A stretch of DNA of 64,000 nt, from NCBI GenBank assembly GCA_009746045.1, contig RPFO01000645.1, positions 1,118,281-1,182,280 on the forward strand, written 5' to 3'. Each line of letters begins with the position of its first letter. Position 1 is the first letter of the stretch. A program made the translations under genes and the position numbers. The DNA comes from Mesostigma viride. Taxonomy: Eukaryota; Streptophyta; Mesostigmatophyceae; Mesostigmatales; Mesostigmataceae. The notes beneath the pieces are model-generated. The model had not been told where the DNA came from and searched no databases. It worked only from the letters and a program-made list of their open reading frames with translations. Shown here piece by piece: positions 12,020-22,729 of this stretch.

Positions 12020-12033
12020 ACTCCCAACGGAGT
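12020..12033 (+). promoter_or_regulatory. 3'-terminal hairpin of ORF1 element (copy 1)
   Basis: ACTCC, loop CAAC, GGAGT. The same position holds ACTCC/GGAGT at 17674-17687 and 21950-21963. It holds GCTCC/GGAGC at 24090-24103 and CTCCC-CAAC-GGGAG at the ends of RT-bearing LINEs (35522-35535, 39714-39727, 50174-50187). Paired bases change together, which points to an RNA structure recognised by the reverse transcriptase. Confidence 0.65.
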
Positions 12034-12282
12034 TATGTTACAATTCAATTCAATTCAATTCAATCTATGCATACATGCCAGAAAGTGCTGAAAATACGGT
12101 ATTTTTTGCTAGCAAATGTCACCATGTTACCATGCTGCCAACTCCCAAAATTTTTTTTGACCACATGGCATCATAAGATATCTGATAAGGAACCTTGGTG
12201 CCAAATTTGAGGTCAAACTGACCATTATTCCATCTCCAAATATTTTCCAGGGGAAGAAAATGGGTTTTCGGATTGATGTGCC

Positions 12283-13518
12283 GTCGCCGTTGTTGCTGCG
12301 TCAAGGTCAAGTCATCGTCCAGCGTGTAGGCGGTCCCCCCAAGCCGCTTGCGACACTTGAGGAACTCCATCTTATCCGCCATGGTGTCAAAGGTGAGGAG
12401 CAAGGGGGAGGGGCCGGCCTTACCCCGCGAGCGGGGAAGGCGGGTCACCCCCCGCGGCTTGCCCTTACCAGTGATAGCCATGGGGACAAGGATTTTGTTC
12501 TCAAACGCCAGGGCAAGGGTCTCGGAGGTCTCGTCCTGCAGCGGGTCGAAGTGCTTGACTATGACGTTAAGGCTGCGCTTGGCGAGCTCGGCCTCCTCGC
12601 GGAGGTCCAGCGTCTGCTGCTTAAGCTGGGCGGCGACGGCGGAAGTGGTGGAGGTGGCGTGCTGCTTAAGCATGTCCGCCCAGGTCGGGATGCCGGGAGG
12701 AGCATCGCCGGCAGGGCCAGCAGGGGCTGGCCGAGCGGCGATGTCCTTCACCGCCTGGGCAGTGATGCCGGCGGTGTTCTGCAAGCATTCGATGGCTATG
12801 GCGTTGTCCTGCAGGCGCTTGTCGATGGCGAGGAGCTGGGCGGTGAGGGCTTCGGTTGTGGTGGAGGTGGCGGCGAGGAGCTTGGAGGTGGCGGTGGTGG
12901 TGGAGGAGAGGAGGGGAAGCTCGGCAGCCAGCGTGCCGCCCATGGCCGCCACATCTGCGGCGAGGGGTGTCACGTGCTGTTCGATGGCCTTGTTGATGAT
13001 GGAGTGAATTTCGGAGGTGGAGGGGGGGCCCAGATCTCGGCGACAGAGCGCCCGAGGAGGCAGCAGAGGGCGAGGAGCTGCAGGCGGGGGCGGGAGTAGC
13101 GGGACTGGTGATCCGGGTGATAAAAATCACCACGGGCAGGCGAAATGATGCGACCTTGGACGTAAAAGTGCTTGCACAGGGCAAGAAGCGAGGTGCGCGT
13201 CCCGTAGAACACGGCTTTCATAAACTGGATGGGATCTGCTTGGCCTTGTGTCCACCAGGCAGCTGATTTGGCGTCAAAGTCGATTTCTTTCCAGCCCGGC
13301 TCGGCAGGGGGCGGATCCTCAGGGCGACTGCGTTTAGGCTCAGGCGATGCAGAGGGCGAGGCAAGCCCGTGAGGGGGCTGGGCAACCACCAGTGCACGAC
13401 TAGTGTCACCGTTGCCTTCCGGGCTTGAGGGCGAATCTGCTGCCGAAGCTGCAGACGGGCTTTCATTGCCGAGCGCAGCCGCCAGGCTGCGTTGCGGCAA
13501 GGGGCGTTTGCTCGTCAT
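12283..13518 (-). pseudogene. LINE ORF1-like protein, copy 4, 5' part
   Basis: It starts MTSKRPLPQRS and continues through the same N-terminal, helical and C-terminal regions as the intact copy at 10275-11621. The frame breaks near 12970-13030 in a run of C (GCCCCCCC on the coding strand). The coding sequence is then cut by the 4532-12280 transposon just before the ELWPTYLQLRQ-type C-terminus, which lies at 4389-4531. It is non-functional as it stands. Confidence 0.8.
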
Positions 13519-13744
13519 ATATTGCGTTATAGCTTCGGAAAATTATATCAGCATGTGCGTCTAAGAAAGACCTATGCTGTGAGGACCTAGTACCATGCTG
13601 TGAGGAAAATTATAAACTTTCGATCTTCTCAGCTAAACGTTTCCTAATTCTCAATAGTTTTCGCGGCATTTGGTCCCCCGAGAAGGGGCCGACGTGTCGG
13701 CTGTAACTCAGTTTTAGGCGGAAAATCGGCAGCCAGACCATTTA

Positions 13745-15715
13745 GGGGTTAACCACCACATATGGGCCATGTTTAGAGCAAAACTGCAGCCAGGAAAAAT
13801 TGACATGTCGTATTTGCGCCTTCGCGTCAATTAATTTTATGCTACTTGGCGCCACCCAGGGTGCCCTGCAGGTATCCAAAACATGTGCAACTTTGCACAT
13901 GTTCGTGTTTCAGCATGTCAAGAGCAGCTGCCAAGTTTGGTTGCAATCTGAGCTCATTTGCATGGTCTAGGGAGCCTAAATGGGCTGAAACCGAGCAAAA
14001 ATGCGATTTTTATGCTATTTGACGTCACCCAGGGTGCCCTGCAGGCATCCAAAAAATGTGCAACTTTGCGCATGTTCTTTGTTCAGCATGGCAAGGGCAG
14101 CTGCCAAGTTTGGTTGCAATCTGGTCTCATTTGCATGGTCTAGGGTGCCTAAACAGGCTAAAACCGAGCAAAAATGCGGTTTTTATGCTATTTGACGTCA
14201 CCCAGGGTGCCCTGCAGGCATCCAAAAAATGTGCAACTTTGCACATGTTCTTTGTTCAGCATGGCAAGGGCAGCTGCCAAGTTTGGCTGCAATCTGATCT
14301 CATTTGCATGGTCTAGGGTGCCTAAATAGGCTAAAATCGTGCCACATCGCGGTTTTTATGCTACTTGACGTCACCGTTGGGACCCCTGCAGGTATCCAAA
14401 AAATGTGCAACTTTGCAATCCCTCTTGGGGTACTAGATAGACCTTAACCACCACATTTGGGCCTATGTATGAGCAAATCTGCAGTCAGGAAAAATTGACA
14501 TGTCGTATTTGCGCCTTCGCGTCAATTAATTTTATGCTACTTGGCGTCACCCAGGGTGCCCTGCAGGCATCCAAAACATGTGCAACTTTGCACATGTTCG
14601 TGTTTCAGCATGTCAAGAGCAGCTGCCAAGTTTGGATGCAATCTGATATCATTTGCATGGTCTAGGGTGCCTAAATGGGCTGAAACCGAGCAAAAATGCG
14701 TTTTTTATGCTATTTGACGTCACCCAGGGTGCCCTGCAGGCATCCAAAAAATGTGCAACTTTGCGCATGTTCTTTGTTCATCATGGCAAGGGCAGCTGCC
14801 AAGTTTGGCTGCAATCTGAGCTCACTTGCATGGTCTAGGGTGCCTAAATGGGCTCAAACTGAGCAAAAATGCGGTTTTTATGCTATTTGACGTCACCCAG
14901 GGTGCCCTGCAGGCATCCAAAAAATGTGCAACTTTGCACATGTTCTTTGTGCAGCATGGCAAGGGCAGCTGCCAAGTTTGGCTGCAATCTGATCTCATTT
15001 GCATGGTCTAGGGTGCCTAAACAGGCTAAAACCGAGCAAAAATGTGGTTTTTATGCTACTTGACGTCACCGTTGGGACCCCTGCAGGTATCCAAAAAATG
15101 CGCAACTTTGCAATCCCTCTTGGGGTACTAGATAGACCTTAACCACCACATATGGGCCATGTTTAGAGCAAAACTGCAGTCAGGAAAAATTGACATGTCG
15201 TATTTGCGCCTTCGCGTCAATTAATTTTATGCTACTTGGCGTCACCCAGGGTGCCCTGCAGGTATCCAAAACATGTGCAACTTTGCACATGTTCGTGTTT
15301 CAGCATGTCAAGAGCAGCTGCCAAGTTTGGATGCAATCTGAGCTCATTTGCATGGTCTAGGGTGCCTAAATGGGCTGAAACCGAGCAAAAATGCGTTTTT
15401 TATGCTATTTGACGTCACCCAGGGTGCCCTGCAGGCATCCAAAAAATGTGCAACTTTGCGCATGTTCTTTGGTTAGCATGGCAAGGGCAGCTGCCAAGTT
15501 TGGCTGCAATCTGATCTCATTTGCATGGTCTAGGGTGCCTAAATGAGCTCAAACCGAGCAAAAATGCGGTTTTTATGCTATTTGACGTCACCCAGGGTGC
15601 CCTGCAGGCATCCAAAAAATGTGCAACTTTGCACATGTTCTTTGTTCAGCATGGCAAGGGCAGCTGCCAAGTTTGGCTGCAATCTGATCTCATTTGCATG
15701 GTCTAGGGTGCCTAA
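13745..15715 (+). repeat. 173-bp satellite in a higher-order unit of about 690 bp
   Basis: Three higher-order units begin at about 13749, 14453 and 15144, each with 'ccaccacat..gggcc' followed by 173-bp monomers. Intact 'tagaccTTAAccaccacat' sites at about 14443 and 15134 are empty targets for the piggyBac-like element. The block continues after copy 2 at 17714-17842. Confidence 0.85.
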
Positions 15716-17713
15716 CCCCCAGTCTCCTTCATGCCAAAGGCATGCCACGAGCCACGAGGTAGCCATGGCTGACGGCGGCGCTCATAACTTTCACGTTTGA
15801 GCACCGAATTTAGTCGTGAATATCACAATCGCTTCGTCTTTCTAAGACGCACATGCTGATATAATTTTCCGACGCTATTACGCAATATACGATGAGCAAA
15901 CGCCCATCGACGCAACGCAGCCTGACGGCTGCGCTCGGCAATGAAAATACGTCTGCAGCTTCGGCTGCAGCTTCGCCCACCGGCCCAGAAGGCAGCGGCG
16001 CCACTAGCCAAGCTCTAGTGGTCGTCCAGCCCCCTGCTGCGCCCGCATCGCCAGCAGCGTCGCCCGAACCCAAGCGCAGTCGCCCTGACGGGCTGCTGGA
16101 TGAGTACGACTTTGACGCCAGCCAGCCCGGCTATTTTGACGAGCTTAATTACACCCGATCGCATCCTGGGCCATGTGTTTTTCGGGACGCATGCCTCTCT
16201 TCTAGAACTGTGCAAGCAGCTTTCCCACCAAGGTCGCCTTGTCAATGCCCGCCTCCAGAGGCGCAATTTCGGCAAAGACGTCCTCACCGCCCGCCGCCCC
16301 CACCTCCAGCAATTCGCCCTCTTTTCCCTCCTTGGACGCTCCATCGAGGAGCTTTGGCCCCCAAAGCCCCTCACCACCACCTTAACCGAATCCTCCATCC
16401 GCTCACTCCTCAAGGAGGCCCTCGAGCAGCACGTGGCCCCCATCGCTGCAGATGTGGCGGCCATGGGCAGCACGCTGGCTGCCGAGCTCCCCCTCCTCTC
16501 CACCATCCCCACCGCCACCGCCACCCTCCTCGCCTCCTCCACCGCCACCACCCCCACCTCCGACGCCATCACCGCCCAGCTCCGTGAAATCGACCAGCGT
16601 CTTAAAGACAACGCAATCGCCATCGAGGTCCTGCAGAACACCGCCGGCCTCACCGCCCAGGCGGTGAAGGACATTGCCGCCAAGCCAGCCCCTGCTGGCC
16701 TGGCCGGCGATGCTCCTCCCATCACGACCTGGGCGGACATGCTTAAGCAGCACACCACCTCCACCACCTCCGCCGTCGCAGCACAGCTCCAGCGGCAGAC
16801 GCTTGACCTCCGCGAGGAGGCCGAGCTCGCTAAGCGCAGCCTTAACGTCATTGTCAAGAATCTCAAGATGGAGGAAGGTGAGAATTCCGAGAAGCTTGCG
16901 CGTGCTTTTGAGAGAGAAATCCTTGATCGCATGGGCCTTACTGGTGAGATCGAGCTGGCCGCCCACCGCCTTCCCCGCGCGCGGGGTAAGGCAGGGCCGC
17001 CCCCGCTCCTTCTCACCTTTAAGACCCCGGCGGACAAGATTTCTTTTCTCAGACGCCGCAAGCGGCTCGAGAAGACTCTCTTCACCCTTGATGACGACCT
17101 GACCCTGGCGCAGCAACAACGGCGACGGGAGCTATGGCCGACCTACCTCCAGCTCCGGCAGACCAAGGCGGGGCAGCCGGTGTACTGGAAGGGGGCGGCC
17201 ATCTACGTCGGCCACAAGCCCTGGCAGGCGACCCCCGCGGCCCCAGCGACTCCAGACGCCCCAGCTTAGGGGAATACAGCAGTAGTAGTGTAGAATAGAT
17301 AGACCGTGGCCATGTACATGTACGCCTCCTAGAGGCCCTATTCCAGCTAAGCCACGCGCTTTATGTAATCATGTACATGTGTGCCTATGATGAGCCACAC
17401 TCCAGACGATGCCTAGTTTTATTTAGTAATGCTGTGCCCATGCAGAGAGCTGCTCTCTGCTGAGATGCCACGCTCTAGTTTTTGTATAGCCATGATGATC
17501 TTCCCCCTCACAGGCATGCTCCCCCCTTACCCGGGCATAGCGTGATAGACCATGAGGGTGCGGGTGCCCTGGTGCACCTAGAGCAGGGGTAGCTTACATT
17601 CCCACCCCTGCATGAAGTAGCCTAGAATGTATTAAAAGCCATATGCCCCTTCTCAGGGCTATGTGCTACATCTACTCCCAACGGAGTGATGTTGATAATT
17701 AATTAATTAATTA
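15716..17713 (+). mobile_element. ORF1-only LINE-type element, copy 2
   Basis: 1998 bp inserted in the 173-bp satellite, with the 11-bp duplication AGGGTGCCTAA (15705-15715, 17714-17724) and an (AATT)n tail. The first 30 bp (cccccagtctccttcatgcc) match the reverse complement of another LINE tail family (about 24252-24275), suggesting a template jump at the 5' end. Confidence 0.85.
15892..17269 (+). pseudogene. LINE ORF1-like protein, copy 2, one frame break
   Basis: It starts MSKRPSTQRSL. The frame used by the N-terminus (from 15892) gives way near 16155 to the frame that continues to the TAG at 17267-17269, where the conserved NVIVKNL, LPRARGKAG and ELWPTYLQLRQ motifs lie. A single-base change accounts for the break. 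It is otherwise close to copies 3 and 5. Confidence 0.8.
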
Positions 17714-17846
17714 AGGGTGCCTAAACAGGCTAAAACCGAGCAAAACCGCGTTTTTCATGCTACTTGACGTCACCGTTGGGACCCCTGCAGGTATCCAAAA
17801 AATGTGCAACTTTGCAATCCCTCTTGGGGTACTAGATAGACCTTAA

Positions 17847-19545
17847 CCCCTAAATGGTCTGGCTGCCGATTTTCCGCCTAAAACTGAGTTACAGCCGACA
17901 CGTCGGCCCCTTCTCGGGGGACCAAATGCCGCGAAAACTATTGAGAATTAGGAAAAGTTTAGCTGAGAAGATCGAAAGTTTATAATTTTCCTCACAGCAT
18001 GGTACTAGGGTTTGCATACTTCTGACAAAGTTATAGAGGTGTTCTGGTCGGTCAAAGTACAAGGGGTCAGGGTACTTTTTCGCGTACAACGTGCATTCCG
18101 GAAAACGACGACCTGGCCATGGCGGCTTGCGCCCACGCATGGCATTTACGTTTTCGTTCGAATTTTCTGACCAAACTCAGGAAATTGATTTTATACGTCC
18201 TAAAGATGATACAGGCCAATTTTTGGTTCGCGGGAATGCCATTTGATAGGTGTCGGCAGCGTTCTTGCTGGAAAAAACTGCGATCAGGCCGGACGATAGA
18301 AACGTTGACAGCAATACCTTTCCGGCGTATTTTAAAGGATATATTGGTTTCTTTGTACTTTTTATGATACATAGTAGTCGTAAACGTGCAAGGGTTGCCA
18401 GAAATCGCCGAATCCAGCGACCATGCTGCACAACTTTGGCGTGCCGAAATGCGCCATTTTGCGGCCACCGCCTGGGCCAAGGTAACGCCATCCATGCCTG
18501 GTAAAGCTTAAGCATCGTTTTCCTATCGATGTTTGACGTTCATATATACGTTCTAGCTTGTGTAGCACATTCTTTTTGCATTATTCATGCTCTTTCTTGA
18601 CCCTGGCCTGGCCCCTTTCTAAAACACCCTTCTTAGATGCTTCCATCAGTCAGTTGACCTGCCACAGGGTGATGGTGATAAGTTTTAGAGTCTGTATGGG
18701 TTTGAATACCTCCATATATGTTTGTTATACATTTCCCACACACATATTGCATGAGTGTGAGGCAGTTGGCTGGTCTCTGTGGCATCATCAAGCATGTAAC
18801 CGGTGAGTAGAAGCTTCCCATTGTCAGCATGTGCCACCAGGTGTGCTGACCATCACCTGTCAAGCTATAGCAGCTTAGGCCTAGTTTATCCTTGCTAGGG
18901 CAGGCTGAAATAGGCTTAAAATCACTAGTTTGTTGGTGGCTGCCTCCTAGAATGCATGCCTTGCGTAGGGTATCCGTACCACGTTACCTACGTGCATGGA
19001 CAAGGTGGCACCTGCACATAGGTGCCATGTAAGGGCAGTGTGATGATGCAGTTATGTTTCCCCATCATTGTGGAAGGGAAATGTATTGTGTGGCATGGTT
19101 GGGGGCCATATTAGTAGGTATTAGTAGGTAGTATGCCCACCCCTACCCCCTTGGTTGCTTTTTACCACCGGTACCCCTATGGGCTGTACTGGGTGTAACT
19201 GCTGGTATACCCACCCAAATGATGACCCCAATGGCTCAAACTGTTCAGCAACTAATTGTTTATCATCCCTGAAGTGGTAGGTGCCTAGCTCTTATAACAT
19301 AATTCACAATGCACATTCTACCAAAAATGAAAACGCTCGTCTTGACCCCCCTGACTTTGACGGCAGTTATACATGGCCTACCCTGCATATATGTAAGGTT
19401 GTGATATACCAACCCGAAGGGCAACTCATGGACATGCTTGGCCCCCAAGGACAGCCATTGGATATGGGTGGGTTGGATGGCATCTGGTTTGCAAAATTGT
19501 GAAGTTACAGCCGATGCATCGGCAGTATTTCTGCCCATTTAGGGG
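17847..19545 (-). mobile_element. piggyBac-like element, minus copy, uninterrupted
   Basis: 1699 bp with ends CCCCTAAATGG and CCATTTAGGGG between TTAA sites (17843-17846, 19546-19549). The subterminal sequences carry GCCGACACGTCGGC and GCCGATGCATCGGC palindromes. It lies in the same 'tagaccTTAAccaccaca' context as the plus copy but in the opposite orientation. The reading frames (the longest is about 142 aa, at 18067-18495) are shared with the plus copy but are unidentified. Confidence 0.75.
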
Positions 19546-19787
19546 TTAACCACCACATTGGGGCCTATGTATGAGCAAAACTGCAGTCAGGAAAAATTGA
19601 CATGTCATATTTGGCACAAAATGCCCTGAAAAGCACCTTCACGTCAATTTTCTGACACAAGCCATGAAAATTTTTTTGTCAGAACATTGTTTTGGTGTTT
19701 TTCCCAACCATATGCGTCATTGAAGACCAAAAAACGCATATCTCAAAAAATTTGGTTTTGGTAAATGCAAATTTACCAAACCTACGG

Positions 19788-19962
19788 GTGTTTGGGGTTT
19801 CTCCTGTTGTGCACACACAGGGATTAAAAGCACTTCGGTGCTCCGTGACTCCCCAACGGGAGCACGTGTTTAATTTATTAATTAATTAATTTCTAGATTA
19901 ATTGTTTGACTCGTGCTCCCGTTGGGGAGTCACGGAGCATTAACCCCGATGGATGGATGGAT
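19788..19962. mobile_element. Two abutting LINE 3' tails in opposite orientation
   Basis: 19788-19893 is a plus-strand tail (gggattaaaagcactt, hairpin CTCCC-CAAC-GGGAG at 19849-19862, then AATT repeats). 19900-19962 is a minus-strand tail ending in three ATCC units. Both are extreme 5' truncations. Related tails lie at about 24150-24275 (minus) and 27925-28050 (plus). 19550-19787 holds satellite-related and AT-rich sequence with no gene. Confidence 0.7.
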
Positions 19963-19988
19963 GAAATCCTTGTCCCCATGGCTCTCAC

Positions 19989-21987
19989 GGTGAGGCGCCA
20001 CATGCACGAGCCACGAGCCACGAGGTAGCCATGGCTGACGGCGGAGCTCATAACTTTCACGTTTGAGCACCGAATTTAGCCGTGAATATCACAATCGACG
20101 CGTCTTTCTACGACGCACATGCTGATATAATTTTCCGACGCTATTACGCAATATACGATGAGCAAACGCCCATCGACGCAACGCAGCCTGACGGCTGCGC
20201 TCGGCAATGAAAATACGTCTGCAGCTCCGGCTGCAGCTTCGCCATCAGGGCCGGAAGGCGGTGGTGACCCTAGTCGCGCACTGGTTGTCGCCCAGCACCC
20301 TCCCGGGCTTCCTGCCTCGCCCTCAGCCTCGCCCGAGCCAAAACGCAGCCGCCCAACGGAACCAAGCTGGTCTGAGCGCGACTTTGACGTTGACGGGTTA
20401 TTTTCCACCTTCGACGATGCCAGACCCGGCTTTTTCGACATGCCACCCATCAAGATACTGGAGCTCGTGTTTTATGGGTCATACGCCTCCATTTTCGACC
20501 TGTGCCAGCGCCTTCACAGCCATTACCGCCTCCGCACTGGACCTGACGGCCGGTTTACTCACCGACCTGAGAACCTGGCCCGCTGGTCTCGCCCCCGTCT
20601 TCAGCTCGCCGCCCTCTTTTCCATCCTTGACCGCTCTGTCACGGACCTCTGGACCCCGGCCTCTTCCTTGACCGAATCCACCTTCCTCCTCCACCTCCAA
20701 GAAACCATCTCACAGCACGTGACGCCCCTAGCTGCAGATGTGGCAGCTGTGGGTCGCACGCTGGCTGCTGAGCTCCCCACCATCCCCACCGCCACCGCCA
20801 CCCTCCTCGCCTCCACCCCCCCCCCTCCGCCTCCACCGACTCCATCACCGCCCAGCTCCGCGACATTGACCAACGTCTTAAGGATAATGCCATCGCTATC
20901 GAGGTCCTGCAGAACACCGCGGGCCTCACCGCCCAGGCGGTGAAGGACATTGCCGCCAAGCCAGCCTCTGCTGGCCTGGCCGGCGATGCTCCTCCCATCA
21001 CGACCTGGGCGGACATGCTTAAGCAGCACACCACCTCCACCACCTCCGCCGTCGCAGCCCAGCTCCAGCGGCAGACGCTTGACCTCCGCGAGGAGGCCGA
21101 GCTTGCCAAGCGCAGCCTTAACGTCATTGTCAAGAACCTCGACATGGAGGAAGGTGAGAATTCCGAGAAGCTTGCACGTGCGTTTGAGAGAGAAATTCTT
21201 AGTCGCATGGGCCTTACTGGTGAGATCGACCTGGTCGCCCACCGCCTTCCCCGCGCGCGGGGTAAGGCAGGGCCGCCCCCGCTCCTTCTCACCTTTAAGA
21301 CCCCGGCGGACAAGATTTCTTTTCTCCGACGCCGCAAGCGGCTCGAGAAGACTCTCTTCACCCTTGACGACGACTTGACCCTGGCGCAGCAACAACGGCG
21401 ACGGGAGCTATGGCCGACCTACCTCCAGCTCCGGCAGACCAAGGCGGGGCAGCCGGTGTACTGGAAGGGGGCGGCCATCTACGTCGGCCACAAGCCCTGG
21501 CAGGCGACCCCCGCGGCCCCAACGACTCCAGACGCCCCAGCTTAGGGGAATACAGCAGTAGTAGTGTAGAATAGATAGACCGTGGCCATGTACATGTACG
21601 CCTCCTAGAGGCACTATCCTAGCTAAGCCACACGCTTTATTTAATCATGTACATGTGTGCCTATGATGTGCCACACTCCAGATGATGCCTAGCTTTATTT
21701 CGCTATGTTGTGCCCATGCAGGGAGTAACTCTCTGCTGAGACGCCATGCCCTAGCCTTTTTGTATAGCTATGCTGATCTTCCCCCCCATGACAGGCTCCC
21801 CCTTCGCTGGGCATAGCTTGAAGATCATGGGGATGCAAGTGCCCTGGTGCACCTAGAGCAAGGGTCCTTTACATCCCCACCCTTGCAGGAAGTAGCTTAG
21901 GATGTATGATAGGCCATATGCCCCCTCTCAAGGGCTATGTGCTACATATACTCCCAACGGAGTTATGTTACAATTCAATTCAATTCA
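19989..21987 (+). mobile_element. ORF1-only LINE-type element, copy 3, full length
   Basis: 1999 bp with the 11-bp duplication ATGGCTCTCAC (19978-19988, 21988-21998). It landed inside another copy's ORF1. It has a 5' leader, ORF1, 3' UTR, hairpin and (CAATT)n tail, and no ORF2. Confidence 0.85.
20158..21545 (+). pseudogene. LINE ORF1-like protein, copy 3, one frame break
   Basis: It starts MSKRPSTQRSL. The frame is lost at a long C run near 20815-20830 and recovered in another frame until TAG at 21543-21545. Motifs are as in copy 2, with which it is nearly identical over the C-terminal half. The break may be a homopolymer error rather than a real mutation. Confidence 0.8.
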
Positions 21988-22729
21988 ATGGCTCTCACTG
22001 GTAAGGGCAAGGGCTCCGCGGGGGGTGACCCACCTTCCCCGCTCGCGGGGTAAGGCCGGCCCCTCCCCCTTGAACCTCACCTTCGACACCATGGCGGATA
22101 AGATGGAGTTCCTCAAGCGTCGCAAGCGGCTTGGGGGGACCTCCTAACGCTGGACGACGACTTGACGTTGACGCAGCAACAAGGGCGACGGGAGCTATGG
22201 CCGACCTACCTCCAGCTCCGGCAGACGGCGGGGCAGAAGCCGGTCATACTGGAAGGGGGCGGACATCTACGTCGCCCACAAGCCAGCCCTGGCAGGCGAC
22301 CCCTGCCGCCCCAGCCTGACCCCAGCCACCCCAGCCCAGGGAATATAGCAGTAGTGTAGACTAGAAAGCTTAGTTATGTGGCCATGTATGCCTACGTGAC
22401 GGGCCCACACAAGCCCTTGCAATAGCCGTAGCGATTTCGAGTCATGCTTTGCCCATGCAGGGAGTTACTCCCGGCCTGCTGAGATGCCATGTGTACACCA
22501 GCTTTAGCCTAGCCATATATACCTTCCACCCCATATGTCATCCAGGCCTTCTAGGCCCTCTCCTCAAGTCACCTTGTGTGCCTGTGCTTGTTTAGGAGGC
22601 ATGAACCATCATGGCGGTGCAGGTGCACCTTGTGCACCCAGAGCAGGTGATAGTTGTACATCCTACACCTGCAGGTTGTCGCCCTGATTGTACTACAAAG
22701 TTACCCATAGATGCCCCTTTCTCAGGGCT

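Larger units (their letters stand above)
10123..12062 (+). mobile_element. ORF1-only LINE-type element, copy 1, full length
   Basis: This 1940-bp element is bounded by the 10-bp duplication ATCTATGCAT (10113-10122, 12063-12072). It has a 5' leader of about 150 bp shared with copies 2, 3 and 5 (ccacgagccacgaggtagcc onward), one intact ORF1, and a 3' UTR with hairpin ACTCC-CAAC-GGAGT (12020-12033). It ends in a (CAATT)n tail. It carries no reverse transcriptase, endonuclease or any remnant of ORF2. Confidence 0.85.

Noticed and set aside
12119-12282. ORF1 copy 4 continuing past 12283
   Set aside because: The frame extends into the end of the CACATCA transposon. The true continuation of ORF1 is at 4531-4389.
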